Positions 6,910 to 13,400 of a stretch of 27,414 nt of DNA are shown in pieces. The first letter of the stretch is position 1. The number at the start of each line of letters is the position of its first letter. This DNA is from CAZWLD01 sp964634685. GTDB taxonomy: Bacteria; Bacillota_I; Bacilli_A; Acholeplasmatales; JAEDCM01. The notes under the pieces were generated by a model that was not told where the DNA came from, searched no databases, and saw nothing but the letters and a program-made list of their open reading frames with translations. The translations under genes were made by a program, and so were the position numbers. Location: the NCBI GenBank assembly GCA_964634685.1, contig CAZWLD010000030.1, forward strand, positions 1-27,414, read 5' to 3'.

Positions 6910-6956
6910 TTCTCCCTTCAAAAATAAAGGCCTAGACTTAATCTAGACCATTATTT

Positions 6957-6988
6957 TATACTCAAGAGACAAGCTCTATCTTTACAAA
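6957..6988 (-). repeat. Leader repeat 4 (nearest the receptor gene)
   Basis: Stem AGAG/CUCU with loop CUUGU instead of UUUAU. The following hairpin (GGUCUAGA/UCUAGGCC, 6932-6949) has the best U tract of the four (UUUAUUUUU), so this unit may end in a real terminator. Confidence 0.8.
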
Positions 6989-7034
6989 TAGTCTAAATTA
7001 AAAGCCTTTAGAAAACTCCAAAGGCTTTATTTAG

Positions 7035-7066
7035 TATACTCAAGAGATAAACTCTATCTTTACAAA
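7035..7066 (-). repeat. Leader repeat 3
   Basis: Identical to repeat 2 over 32 bases. The downstream hairpin is AAAGCCUUU/AAAGGCUUU followed by UUAAUUU. Confidence 0.8.
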
Positions 7067-7132
7067 ATGGGCCTTGAAGTCCTAAATTAAATTAATAAGC
7101 CTTAAGGCATTAATCCTAAGGCTTCAGTAATT

Positions 7133-7164
7133 TATACTCAAGAGATAAACTCTATCTTTACAAA
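7133..7164 (-). repeat. Leader repeat 2
   Basis: Identical to repeat 3 over 32 bases. The downstream hairpin is AAGCCUUA/UAAGGCUU with a larger loop. Confidence 0.8.
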
Positions 7165-7214
7165 GCTCTAGGTAATTTAAAATGCCTATAAGTTAATATA
7201 GGCATTAATTTCAG

Positions 7215-7246
7215 TATACTCAAGGAATAAATCCTATCTTTACAAA
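7215..7246 (-). repeat. Leader repeat 1 (nearest the promoter)
   Basis: Carries the compensatory stem AGGA/UCCU in place of AGAG/CUCU; the rest of the 32 bases matches the other copies. The downstream hairpin is AUGCCUAUA/UAUAGGCAU. Confidence 0.8.
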
Positions 7247-7274
7247 AATTCACCTATATTGGCTTGATAGTTGT

Positions 7275-7302
7275 ATTTTACCATATATCAAAGCGATGTC
7301 AA
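7275..7302 (-). promoter_or_regulatory. Promoter of the repeat-leader ABC operon
   Basis: On the minus strand TTGACA (7302-7297) is followed after 16 bases by TAAAAT (7280-7275) with an extended -10 TGG in front. Transcription would begin about 20 bases before the first leader repeat. The 7303-7362 gap behind it shows only a short TAACAT/ATGTTA palindrome without a T tract, so some read-through from the lysine operon is possible. Confidence 0.75.
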
Positions 7303-7362
7303 CATCAAATTTTAATGATAACGGTTTTACAATAATATATGCCGAATTTAACATAAATGTTA

Positions 7363-8100
7363 CTATTTTTCCAAAACGCGCTTTAAGAATTCGCGTGTAC
7401 GTTCATTTTTAGGATTATTAAATATTTCCTCCGGTGTTCCTTCCTCCGCAATGACACCCTTATCCATAAAGATAACCCGTGAGGAAACATCACGAGCGAA
7501 CCCCATTTCATGAGTTACAACCATCATCGTCATGCCCTCTTGAGCCAATTTCTTCATTACCGCTAAAACCTCACCAACCATCTCAGGGTCTAGGGCCGAT
7601 GTAGGCTCATCAAACAAAATCATATCCGGATGCATACATAGTGTTCTCGCAATCGCAACTCTTTGTTTTTGTCCTCCGGATAAGGTATTAACGCTTTGTG
7701 ATGCGAAATTCTTCATTCCTACACTATCTAAAATTTCTAAGGCCATTGTCGTTGCCTCATCACGAGACATCTTTAATATTTTCATTGGACCTAAAATACA
7801 ATTATCAAGAACATTACGATTATTAAACAAATTGAAATTTTGAAAAACCATTCCAATTTTCGTACGAAGCTTATTTAAATTCGTTTTTCGGTCCATAATA
7901 TTTTGACCTTCAAAATCTATTTCTCCCATGTCTGGATATTCTAATAAATTACAACAACGTAAAAGAGTTGATTTACCAGAGCCCGAGGTTCCAATAATTG
8001 TCACAACCTCACCTTTTTTTACATCAAGGTCAATTCCTCGCAAAACATAATTTGATCCAAAGGATTTTTGAATATTTTTTACACTTAAAATTGTATCCAT
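7363..8100 (-). CDS. Lysine ABC transporter ATP-binding protein
   Basis: A 245-residue ATPase of the polar amino-acid import family, of normal length. Walker A GTSGSGKST, Q-loop MVFQNFNLFNN, signature LSGGQKQR, Walker B MILFDEP and H-loop THEM are intact. It energises uptake with the membrane subunit encoded 10 bases upstream. AGAGGTG stands 5 bases before ATG 8100. The lysine assignment comes from the lysine riboswitch ahead of the operon, not from the ATPase itself. It is a clear paralogue of the protein at 3702-4550 but lacks that protein's insert. No convincing terminator follows the gene. Confidence 0.93.
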   Translation of the reverse strand: MDTILSVKNIQKSFGSNYVLRGIDLDVKKGEVVTIIGTSGSGKSTLLRCCNLLEYPDMGEIDFEGQNIMDRKTNLNKLRTKIGMVFQNFNLFNNRNVLDNCILGPMKILKMSRDEATTMALEILDSVGMKNFASQSVNTLSGGQKQRVAIARTLCMHPDMILFDEPTSALDPEMVGEVLAVMKKLAQEGMTMMVVTHEMGFARDVSSRVIFMDKGVIAEEGTPEEIFNNPKNERTREFLKRVLEK

Positions 8101-8110
8101 ATTTTCACCT

Positions 8111-9412
8111 CTAATTTGAGCTTGTAATTTCTTTGACTGGCATATCCATACTCACTTCGGCATATTGAAGAAGCTTCGAAGTGAAATATGTTAAAATCAA
8201 ATAGAAAACAGCGACTAATAAATAAGCCTCAAGGTTTTTAGCGCTATAAATACCTAAAATATCCTTTTTAGCAACACTAAATAAATCAAGAACACCAATC
8301 ATTGTTAAAACCGATGTATCCTTGATATTAACAATGAATTCATTACCAATTGAAGGTAAGCTGTTTTTGATAGCCTGCGGAAAAACAATTAACATCATCG
8401 TTCTAAATTTTCCAAGTCCAAGGGCCATCGCTGCCTCCGATTGACCTTTATCAACAGAATTAATTCCTCCACGTAAAACCTCGGTTAAATAAGCCGTTGT
8501 GTTAATCGAAACTGTAAATAATCCAGCACGAACAGGAGTCCATATATTATCACGGAAATTGACAAATTCCTCTGGAGTTACATTAGCCCTCACAATTCCC
8601 ACAACAAGATAGAAAAAGACAAAGGCTTGAACAATCATTGGGGTACCACGAATAACTGTAACATAGACATTCGCAATACCACTGCCGATTTTTTTGAATA
8701 ATTTTACTAAATCATTATCCCTTGGTCCGACCTTTTGCATTCTTAAGGCAACCATTCCTAAAGCTAAAATAAGTCCAAAAACGGTACCTAATAGGGCTAA
8801 ATAGAGAGTTGTTTTGATTCCATCGACAAAGTTAACGTTATATTCCCTTAAAAAGAAAACCATTATATCATAGGAACCAGTTTCTGCTGTTGGCTTTTTG
8901 ACATTTTGGTAGCGATATACAAAATCTAAGATGCAATAATCAAAAATAAACAACAAGAAAAACAAGGAAACAAGATATGAAAATGATCTTATATACCAGA
9001 AATATTTCTTTTCAATCTTTTTATTACAGAAAATCGTTAGGATATAAAATACCAAACCAAAAATTGCAATCAAGCTTGAAATAATTATCAAGAAGATATA
9101 TAAGCCATTGCTTTGATCACCTAAGAAGGAAAAGTTTTCACCATTTCTTCCACCATTCAATAAATTGATTGAAAAGAAAAGACAAGCTATTCCAACAAGG
9201 AAAATATATAAAAATTCATACTTATATGGCTTAATAAGGCGTTTGTATGTATTAATACCCAATCCAATAAACATATTTAAAATACCTACGCCTAGGGAAA
9301 CAACAAAATTGAAAATGCCAAGGAAGATAGTGATGACGACATTTAATATTGACGCCACCACTCGAGGCATATTATTGACACCCTCAAAACCGATTTTTTT
9401 AAAATGAATCAT
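8111..9412 (-). CDS. Lysine ABC transporter permease with N-terminal membrane extension
   Basis: A 433-residue membrane protein. The C-terminal half (from about residue 190) is a standard amino-acid ABC permease: FVDGIKTTLYLALLGT, VYVTVIRGTPMIVQAF, the EAA loop EAAMALGLGKFRTMMLIVFPQ, and PSIGNEFIVNIKDTSVL. The first 165 residues form an extra region with about four or five hydrophobic helices and a short glycine/asparagine-rich loop, absent from ordinary permeases of about 220-250 residues. ATG 9412 is chosen because AGGAG lies 9 bases upstream; the TTG at 9421 directly abuts that Shine-Dalgarno. The gene follows the receptor after a short attenuator hairpin. Lysine specificity is inferred from the operon's riboswitch. 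Confidence 0.9.
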   Translation of the reverse strand: MIHFKKIGFEGVNNMPRVVASILNVVITIFLGIFNFVVSLGVGILNMFIGLGINTYKRLIKPYKYEFLYIFLVGIACLFFSINLLNGGRNGENFSFLGDQSNGLYIFLIIISSLIAIFGLVFYILTIFCNKKIEKKYFWYIRSFSYLVSLFFLLFIFDYCILDFVYRYQNVKKPTAETGSYDIMVFFLREYNVNFVDGIKTTLYLALLGTVFGLILALGMVALRMQKVGPRDNDLVKLFKKIGSGIANVYVTVIRGTPMIVQAFVFFYLVVGIVRANVTPEEFVNFRDNIWTPVRAGLFTVSINTTAYLTEVLRGGINSVDKGQSEAAMALGLGKFRTMMLIVFPQAIKNSLPSIGNEFIVNIKDTSVLTMIGVLDLFSVAKKDILGIYSAKNLEAYLLVAVFYLILTYFTSKLLQYAEVSMDMPVKEITSSN

Positions 9413-9429
9413 AAATTTCAACTCCTATA

Positions 9430-9455
9430 TAAAGATAAAAGAGGGATTACCCTCT
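9430..9455 (-). terminator. Attenuator hairpin between lysine receptor and permease genes
   Basis: AGAGGG (9455-9450) pairs with CCCTCT (9445-9440) around a TAAT loop, followed by TTTATCTTT on the minus strand, starting directly after the receptor stop codon. The T tract is imperfect, so partial termination is likely. Confidence 0.55.
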
Positions 9456-9456
9456 A

Positions 9457-10329
9457 TTATGCTGCTTGACGTTCAACAGCAGCTGTCATGATTTCAACAC
9501 GTTCTGCTTCAGTAATACCAGCTAAAATCTCATTAATTTGATTTAATAATGAAGTTCGGTTTTTGGCAATTCCAATCGCAACATCACGGTCAGCCGCAAC
9601 AATATCACGAACAATAGAATTTCCTTCCTCATCAGTATCAACTAATTGTGTAAAGCCTTGACCTTCAGCGAATTGAATGATTTTTAAATCACTATTTGCG
9701 GCAACTAATCCTGTCGCAACAGGTAATTCTAAAACAGTACCATCAACAATTCCAGCTTGGATATCCGCAATAATTTCGGGAACTGTTGCTTTATCTACAC
9801 CTTTAGTAACTGTATCGTCCATAGCCGCAACGATAGAAGCATATAGGGTACCAGTTTGACCAATGAAGGTAGATCCAGCTAAACCACTAATTGTTGTTGC
9901 GTTGGCATATGCGCTATTTTTTGAAATCAATACAACATGTTCACTTGTATAATATGCATTTGTGAAATCAATATCCAATTTTCTTTCATCAGTTGGACTC
10001 ATACCAGCAATAATTAAATCAATTAATCCATTTTGAACAGATGGAATCAAACCATCCCAATCAACTTGTTTGATAACTAAACGACGATTTAAACCATCCG
10101 CAATTTTCTTTGCGATTTGAACATCATATCCATCCGCATATTTGTTAGTTCCATCAATCGGATAATTCGTATCAGTTTTCTTGTTCTCCGTCCAGTTGAA
10201 TGGTGCATATGCACATTCAAGTCCGACAACTAAGGTCTCTCTTGTGTCTTCAGTTGTTGTGGATCCTCCACAAGCTGCTAAGCAAAATGCTACAACAGCA
10301 CATAATAAAACTCCAATAATTTTTTTCAT
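9457..10329 (-). CDS. Lysine-binding lipoprotein of ABC transporter
   Basis: A 290-residue family-3 solute-binding protein. The signal peptide ends in the lipobox LAAC (Cys20). The mature domain begins ETLVVGLECAYAPFNWTE and includes YADGYDVQIAKKIAD, DLIIAGMSPTDERKLDIDFTNAYY and the TGTLYASIV segment, all typical of basic or polar amino-acid receptors. AAGGAGAAG precedes ATG 10329. The open frame continues to 10395, but that part lies within the riboswitch terminator and is not coding. Being directly behind a lysine riboswitch, the substrate is most likely lysine; this is known logic for L-box leaders and not shown by the protein alone. Confidence 0.92.
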   Translation of the reverse strand: MKKIIGVLLCAVVAFCLAACGGSTTTEDTRETLVVGLECAYAPFNWTENKKTDTNYPIDGTNKYADGYDVQIAKKIADGLNRRLVIKQVDWDGLIPSVQNGLIDLIIAGMSPTDERKLDIDFTNAYYTSEHVVLISKNSAYANATTISGLAGSTFIGQTGTLYASIVAAMDDTVTKGVDKATVPEIIADIQAGIVDGTVLELPVATGLVAANSDLKIIQFAEGQGFTQLVDTDEEGNSIVRDIVAADRDVAIGIAKNRTSLLNQINEILAGITEAERVEIMTAAVERQAA

Positions 10330-10363
10330 TTTTTTCTTCTCCTTAATATTCTTTAATATTAGA

Positions 10364-10390
10364 AATAAAAAAAGCGTCACCAGGACGCTT
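10364..10390 (-). terminator. Riboswitch-controlled terminator
   Basis: AAGCGTC (10390-10384) and GACGCTT (10378-10372) form the stem, followed by a T run on the minus strand. The competing antiterminator pairs TTAACAA (RNA from 10415-10409) with TTGTTAA (10395-10389). The latter overlaps the terminator stem, and the former overlaps the 3' strand of aptamer helix P1. Confidence 0.88.
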
Positions 10391-10404
10391 AACAATTAAT
10401 CTAT

Positions 10405-10575
10405 GCTCTTGTTAATAGCGCCTCTACCTTAAGTAGGAGTGTTATGAGTATTTCCCATAACCCCACGAATAATACCCGCCAGTATTTTCGTTCGGCGATG
10501 ATTACCTTTCAACTGCTTCATCGAATGCCTTCTTCACAGCTTACTCTGACGCATCGCTACCTCTATAATCTTTTT
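10405..10575 (-). ncRNA. Lysine riboswitch (L-box)
   Basis: In RNA sense the aptamer starts about 10570 with AUAGAGGUAGCGA, continues CAGAGUAAGCUGU and GCAGUUGAAAGG, then the diagnostic AUCGCCGAACG. Helix P3 (AAAUACUGGCGGGUAUUAUU), P4 (GGGUUAUGGG...CUCAUAAC) and P5 (CUACUUAAGGUAG) follow, closing with CGCUAUU of P1 near 10414. This order matches the five-helix lysine riboswitch. Lysine-stabilised P1 uses the strand needed for the antiterminator, so lysine should favour termination at 10364-10390 and turn the transporter operon off. Confidence 0.92.
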
Positions 10576-10591
10576 TTATTTTCTTGCTATT

Positions 10592-10620
10592 ATTTTAGCA
10601 AGGAAAAAAGCACAAGTCAA
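10592..10620 (-). promoter_or_regulatory. Promoter of the lysine riboswitch operon
   Basis: TTGACT (10620-10615) and TAAAAT (10597-10592) on the minus strand with 17 bases between, about 20 bases before the riboswitch. The remaining 10621-10646 holds only the end of the GH13 gene's downstream region, with no clear terminator. Confidence 0.75.
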
Positions 10621-10646
10621 CACTTTTTTTAATAAAACGTTTTCAA

Positions 10647-11921
10647 TTATTTTCCAACAATAACCTTAACATCACCAGGTAGTAATGATAATTTTGTACT
10701 GTAAGTCACATCAACCTTTGTTCCAACCGGAGAAACATCTTGTAAATCACCCTTATGAAGGATATCATATGGATTAAATACAAAATTCAATTCATGATTT
10801 GTATTATTAATAACTAGCAATAAAGATTCCTCTTCATAGCTCTTAACAATACAAATAGCATCATTATAAACAAATTGATAAATCTTACCATCATTATTTA
10901 ACACCTTGTAGCTAGCCTTGACCTTATTAACATTAGCAATGGCTGGTGATAAATCGTAATATGGTGCCTCATTCCATGATGGATTGGTATTGCAGACATC
11001 GATTTTTCTTCGATATCCATATTCAAAGCCAGTTGTAATAGCTGTAGCCTTGGATATATATGAAGCAATAATGTATCTCATTAATGCCAAATTACTATTT
11101 CCATTATTTTCAAAAGCACAACGAACAGTATCATGATTTTCAGGGAAGCTTAAAGTCATTCCATGATCAATTGTTTGGTTATATTGCTCAATAAACCAAG
11201 GCGATTGTAAATCCCACCATTTTAAGGCTGTCATTGCCATATCAAAGCCAGCATTTAAAGTTGTAATTGTTTTTTCAAGTCCACAGCCGAGGGTTTCTCC
11301 TAAAAAGAAAGCATCAGGGTATTCCTTTTTAACATTTGTAATTAAATAGCACCATAATTCTTTAGGAATCATAAAAACAGCATCACAACGGAAGCCTCTA
11401 ATACCAAGCTTACAGAAATGAAGAATCATCTCAAGCCAGTATTGCCAAAGATTATCACGATCAGGGGAATGAAGATTGTCAATCTCAGCTAAATCTTCCC
11501 AAACAACCTTGGTATCGCCATCCATACAAAAAGGATTTAAAATGCGACCAGAGGTATCATGACAATACCAGTTATCATGCTCTAAAACTAAAGGTGAATC
11601 GGTAGCGGTATGATTAATTACTAAATCCATCATAACATTCATTTTTTTCTTTTTAGCCTCGCTACAAAATTTCTCAATTAGCTCATCGCCTAAGGCCTTT
11701 TCTTCCTCGACAGACAAACCTTGCTTTGGTAAATACAATGGATTATATCGATAATAATCCTTTACTGAATAATCACTATTTGATTGTCCTGTTAAATGAA
11801 ATGGATTGACATAAATATAATCAAATTCCATTTTCTTAATTCTTGGTAATTCTTTAATCCATTTATCAATTGAACCAACTAATTTTGGATATAAATTATA
11901 AATTCGATAACAATTTTCCAT
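10647..11921 (-). CDS. GH13 family alpha-glucan-active enzyme (alpha-amylase-like)
   Basis: A 424-residue, apparently cytoplasmic enzyme (no signal peptide) with the GH13 barrel. Region I is DLVINH (99-104). The nucleophile is likely Asp180 in GIRGFRCDAV, the acid/base Glu209 in FFLGETLG, and the third acid Asp264 in FPENHDTVR. A short beta domain (YSTKLSLLPGDVKVIV) ends the protein. It should cleave or transfer alpha-1,4-glucosyl units. The exact specificity cannot be read; the QSNSDYSVKDYYRYNPLY region recalls GlgE- and maltosyltransferase-like members. ATG 11921 has GAGGAG 8 bases upstream; the frame is open to GTG 11930. It stands alone, without glycogen or maltose genes nearby. Confidence 0.87.
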   Translation of the reverse strand: MENCYRIYNLYPKLVGSIDKWIKELPRIKKMEFDYIYVNPFHLTGQSNSDYSVKDYYRYNPLYLPKQGLSVEEEKALGDELIEKFCSEAKKKKMNVMMDLVINHTATDSPLVLEHDNWYCHDTSGRILNPFCMDGDTKVVWEDLAEIDNLHSPDRDNLWQYWLEMILHFCKLGIRGFRCDAVFMIPKELWCYLITNVKKEYPDAFFLGETLGCGLEKTITTLNAGFDMAMTALKWWDLQSPWFIEQYNQTIDHGMTLSFPENHDTVRCAFENNGNSNLALMRYIIASYISKATAITTGFEYGYRRKIDVCNTNPSWNEAPYYDLSPAIANVNKVKASYKVLNNDGKIYQFVYNDAICIVKSYEEESLLLVINNTNHELNFVFNPYDILHKGDLQDVSPVGTKVDVTYSTKLSLLPGDVKVIVGK

Positions 11922-11941
11922 AAATAACACTCCTCATATAT

Positions 11942-11947
11942 ATTATA
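11942..11947 (-). promoter_or_regulatory. Possible -10 box for the GH13 gene
   Basis: TATAAT on the minus strand, 21 bases before the start codon and after the cold-shock gene's terminator. No good -35 was seen, only a T run. Confidence 0.35.
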
Positions 11948-11962
11948 TACTATCAATGCGAA

Positions 11963-11986
11963 TAAAAAAAGAGGCAAAGCCTCTTC
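11963..11986 (-). terminator. Terminator of the cold-shock gene
   Basis: AAGAGGC and GCCTCTT form the stem (11969-11985), followed on the minus strand by a run of T. It lies 15 bases after the stop of the cold-shock gene. Confidence 0.9.
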
Positions 11987-12000
11987 TAGTAAACTATTTA

Positions 12001-12198
12001 TTAAAGCTTTACAACTTTATCTGCTTGTTTACCACGTTCATTTTCTTTAAGCTCGAATTCTACCTTATCTCCCTCAGCAAGAGATTTGTAGCCTTCCGCA
12101 ACGATTGCTGAAAAATGAACAAAAATGTCCTTTCCATCTTCTCCAGAGATAAAGCCATATCCCTTAGCAGCATCAAACCATTTTACAGTTCCAGTCAT
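12001..12198 (-). CDS. Cold-shock domain protein (CspA family)
   Basis: A 65-residue single OB-fold RNA/ssDNA chaperone. It shows the start MTGTVKWFDAAKGYGFI with RNP1 (KGYGFI) and RNP2 (DIFVHFSAI), and the usual end KQADKVVKL. It keeps mRNA unstructured and acts in the cytoplasm. GAGG lies 9 bases before ATG 12198; a longer reading to 12240 is untranslated leader. It has its own promoter (12252-12280) and terminator, giving a leader of about 45-50 bases, shorter than that of E. coli cspA. Confidence 0.96.
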   Translation of the reverse strand: MTGTVKWFDAAKGYGFISGEDGKDIFVHFSAIVAEGYKSLAEGDKVEFELKENERGKQADKVVKL

Positions 12199-12251
12199 CT
12201 TATTAAACCTCGATTCCAAAATTTGTGATATGAATAACATACCCTAAATGA

Positions 12252-12280
12252 ATTATAACACAATAATAAATTATAGTAAA
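12252..12280 (-). promoter_or_regulatory. Cold-shock gene promoter
   Basis: TTTACT (12280-12275), 17-base spacer, TATAAT (12257-12252) on the minus strand, just after the acyltransferase stop codon. Confidence 0.65.
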
Positions 12281-12285
12281 GTTTT

Positions 12286-13386
12286 TTATTTAGCCCCATC
12301 TAGATTATTGCCCTTTTTCTCAGTTAAAACCCATTTTTCATAGGTCTTATCTAATCCCTTCAAAACCTTTTTGTATCTAATCAACTTAAATAAACCCATC
12401 CTTATCAATTCAATAGCCGTGCAAATTAAATAAATTGACAAGGCTCCTAATAGTATTTTAAAAAATACTGGAGCAATTTGAGTGGTTTCAGTAAACTTTG
12501 ATTTAAATCCATAATTTTTCATAAACTTATTCCAAATAAGGGGATGAACATGAATCAAATAAACCGCCAAGCTAGCCTCACCCATAATTCGTACAACCGT
12601 TTGAGCCTTTGCTCTTTTTATATTTATCTTAGAGAATGTTTGTAATAATCCAACAGCTCCTAAAACTGTCAAAAAGGATGTATATGATAAATATCCCTTG
12701 ATATGATTGACCACTAAAATATATTCAATAAGACAAGTCGAAAAATAAACGATCAAGCCAAAATAAAAGGGAATATTTTTAAACATTTCAAATTTTTTGA
12801 AAATCCCTCCCGCTATATATAAAAGAGTCAACCAAACAAAGGAATAGCCTGCCCCCAAAGCAAAGGGATCAATTCTTAATAAGGATGGAATTAAGGCAAA
12901 AACAGCATACATCAATATTAAGGTTACATAGCCAACCCGTTTATTCATATTTTCTATACCCGCATTTAAAATCGGTGAAATCATCAATAAAGCAAAATAA
13001 GCGGTCATATACCAATATTGCTTGCGCATTATCGGTTGAATAGCATTAAGCCATTGATTTTTCGTAATTTCGCTTGGGTATGCGATTTGAAAGATTAGTG
13101 TTATCGATAAGGTATAAAATAAAACCACTATCAAATAATTAATTATTTTTGATATTTTAAATTTTGAACGATAACCAACATAACCACTAATTAGAGCATA
13201 AATATCGACACAAACAAATGTCAAAATCTCTAAAGCATAACACATATAGTATTGACCCCAATTGACAGCTCCACCAAAATCGCAATGGGTCATAACTCCT
13301 CCTTGCAAAAGAGTATGAAGCACACATATCATAAACATAGCGACTACTCGTAAAAGGTCGATACCATAATTCCATTTATTTTCCAT
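12286..13386 (-). CDS. Acyltransferase family 3 membrane protein
   Basis: A 366-residue polytopic membrane protein (about ten helices) of the OafA/WecH/NodX acyltransferase-3 family. It begins with the typical YGIDLLRVVAMFMICVLHTLL; the histidine in that helix is the conserved family residue. A second typical segment is ASLAVYLIHVHPLIW near residue 270. Such enzymes O-acetylate cell-surface sugars or lipids; the target here is unknown. GGGAGAG precedes ATG 13386, and only 14 bases separate it from the phosphodiesterase gene upstream, so the two form an operon. No terminator was found after it, so read-through into the cold-shock gene is possible. Confidence 0.87.
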   Translation of the reverse strand: MENKWNYGIDLLRVVAMFMICVLHTLLQGGVMTHCDFGGAVNWGQYYMCYALEILTFVCVDIYALISGYVGYRSKFKISKIINYLIVVLFYTLSITLIFQIAYPSEITKNQWLNAIQPIMRKQYWYMTAYFALLMISPILNAGIENMNKRVGYVTLILMYAVFALIPSLLRIDPFALGAGYSFVWLTLLYIAGGIFKKFEMFKNIPFYFGLIVYFSTCLIEYILVVNHIKGYLSYTSFLTVLGAVGLLQTFSKINIKRAKAQTVVRIMGEASLAVYLIHVHPLIWNKFMKNYGFKSKFTETTQIAPVFFKILLGALSIYLICTAIELIRMGLFKLIRYKKVLKGLDKTYEKWVLTEKKGNNLDGAK

Positions 13387-13400
13387 TTAAATTCTCTCCC

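Larger units (their letters stand above)
6917..7250 (-). ncRNA. Tandem structured leader RNA, four repeats, unknown class
   Basis: Four 32-base repeats occur at 7215-7246, 7133-7164, 7035-7066 and 6957-6988. In RNA sense they read UUUGUAAAGAUAGAG, a 5-base loop, then CUCUUGAGUAUA. Each is followed by its own hairpin of different sequence (for example AUGCCUAUA/UAUAGGCAU, AAAGCCUUU/AAAGGCUUU, GGUCUAGA/UCUAGGCC) and a U-rich stretch. The small stem AGAG/CUCU becomes AGGA/UCCU in the promoter-proximal copy, two compensatory changes, so the fold is probably RNA. The flanking GA and AGUA could form a bulged-G (loop E) motif. The array starts just after a strong promoter and precedes the receptor gene. 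It looks like a multi-unit riboswitch or attenuator. It lacks the lysine riboswitch core and I do not recognise it. Confidence 0.6.

Noticed and set aside
6957..7246. CRISPR-like array (four 32-base repeats)
   Set aside because: The spacers differ in length (46-66 bases), each contains its own hairpin, there are no cas genes, and the repeats lie in an operon leader with compensatory changes.
6865..7250. Lysine riboswitch for the first ABC operon
   Set aside because: The GAUAGAG and GAGUAU pieces recall the first strand of the lysine aptamer, but the CGCCGAAG core and helices P3-P5 are absent and the unit is repeated four times.
10330..10395. N-terminal extension of the lysine receptor
   Set aside because: The frame is open, but it runs through the riboswitch terminator and lacks a ribosome site; ATG 10329 has a good Shine-Dalgarno and starts a standard signal peptide.
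12199..12240. Longer cold-shock protein start
   Set aside because: Cold-shock proteins begin at M(T)GTVKWF; the extra residues are in the 5' leader and ATG 12198 has its own Shine-Dalgarno.
13187..13375. Small minus-strand ORF inside the acyltransferase gene
   Set aside because: A frame-shifted shadow of a clear membrane acyltransferase reading.
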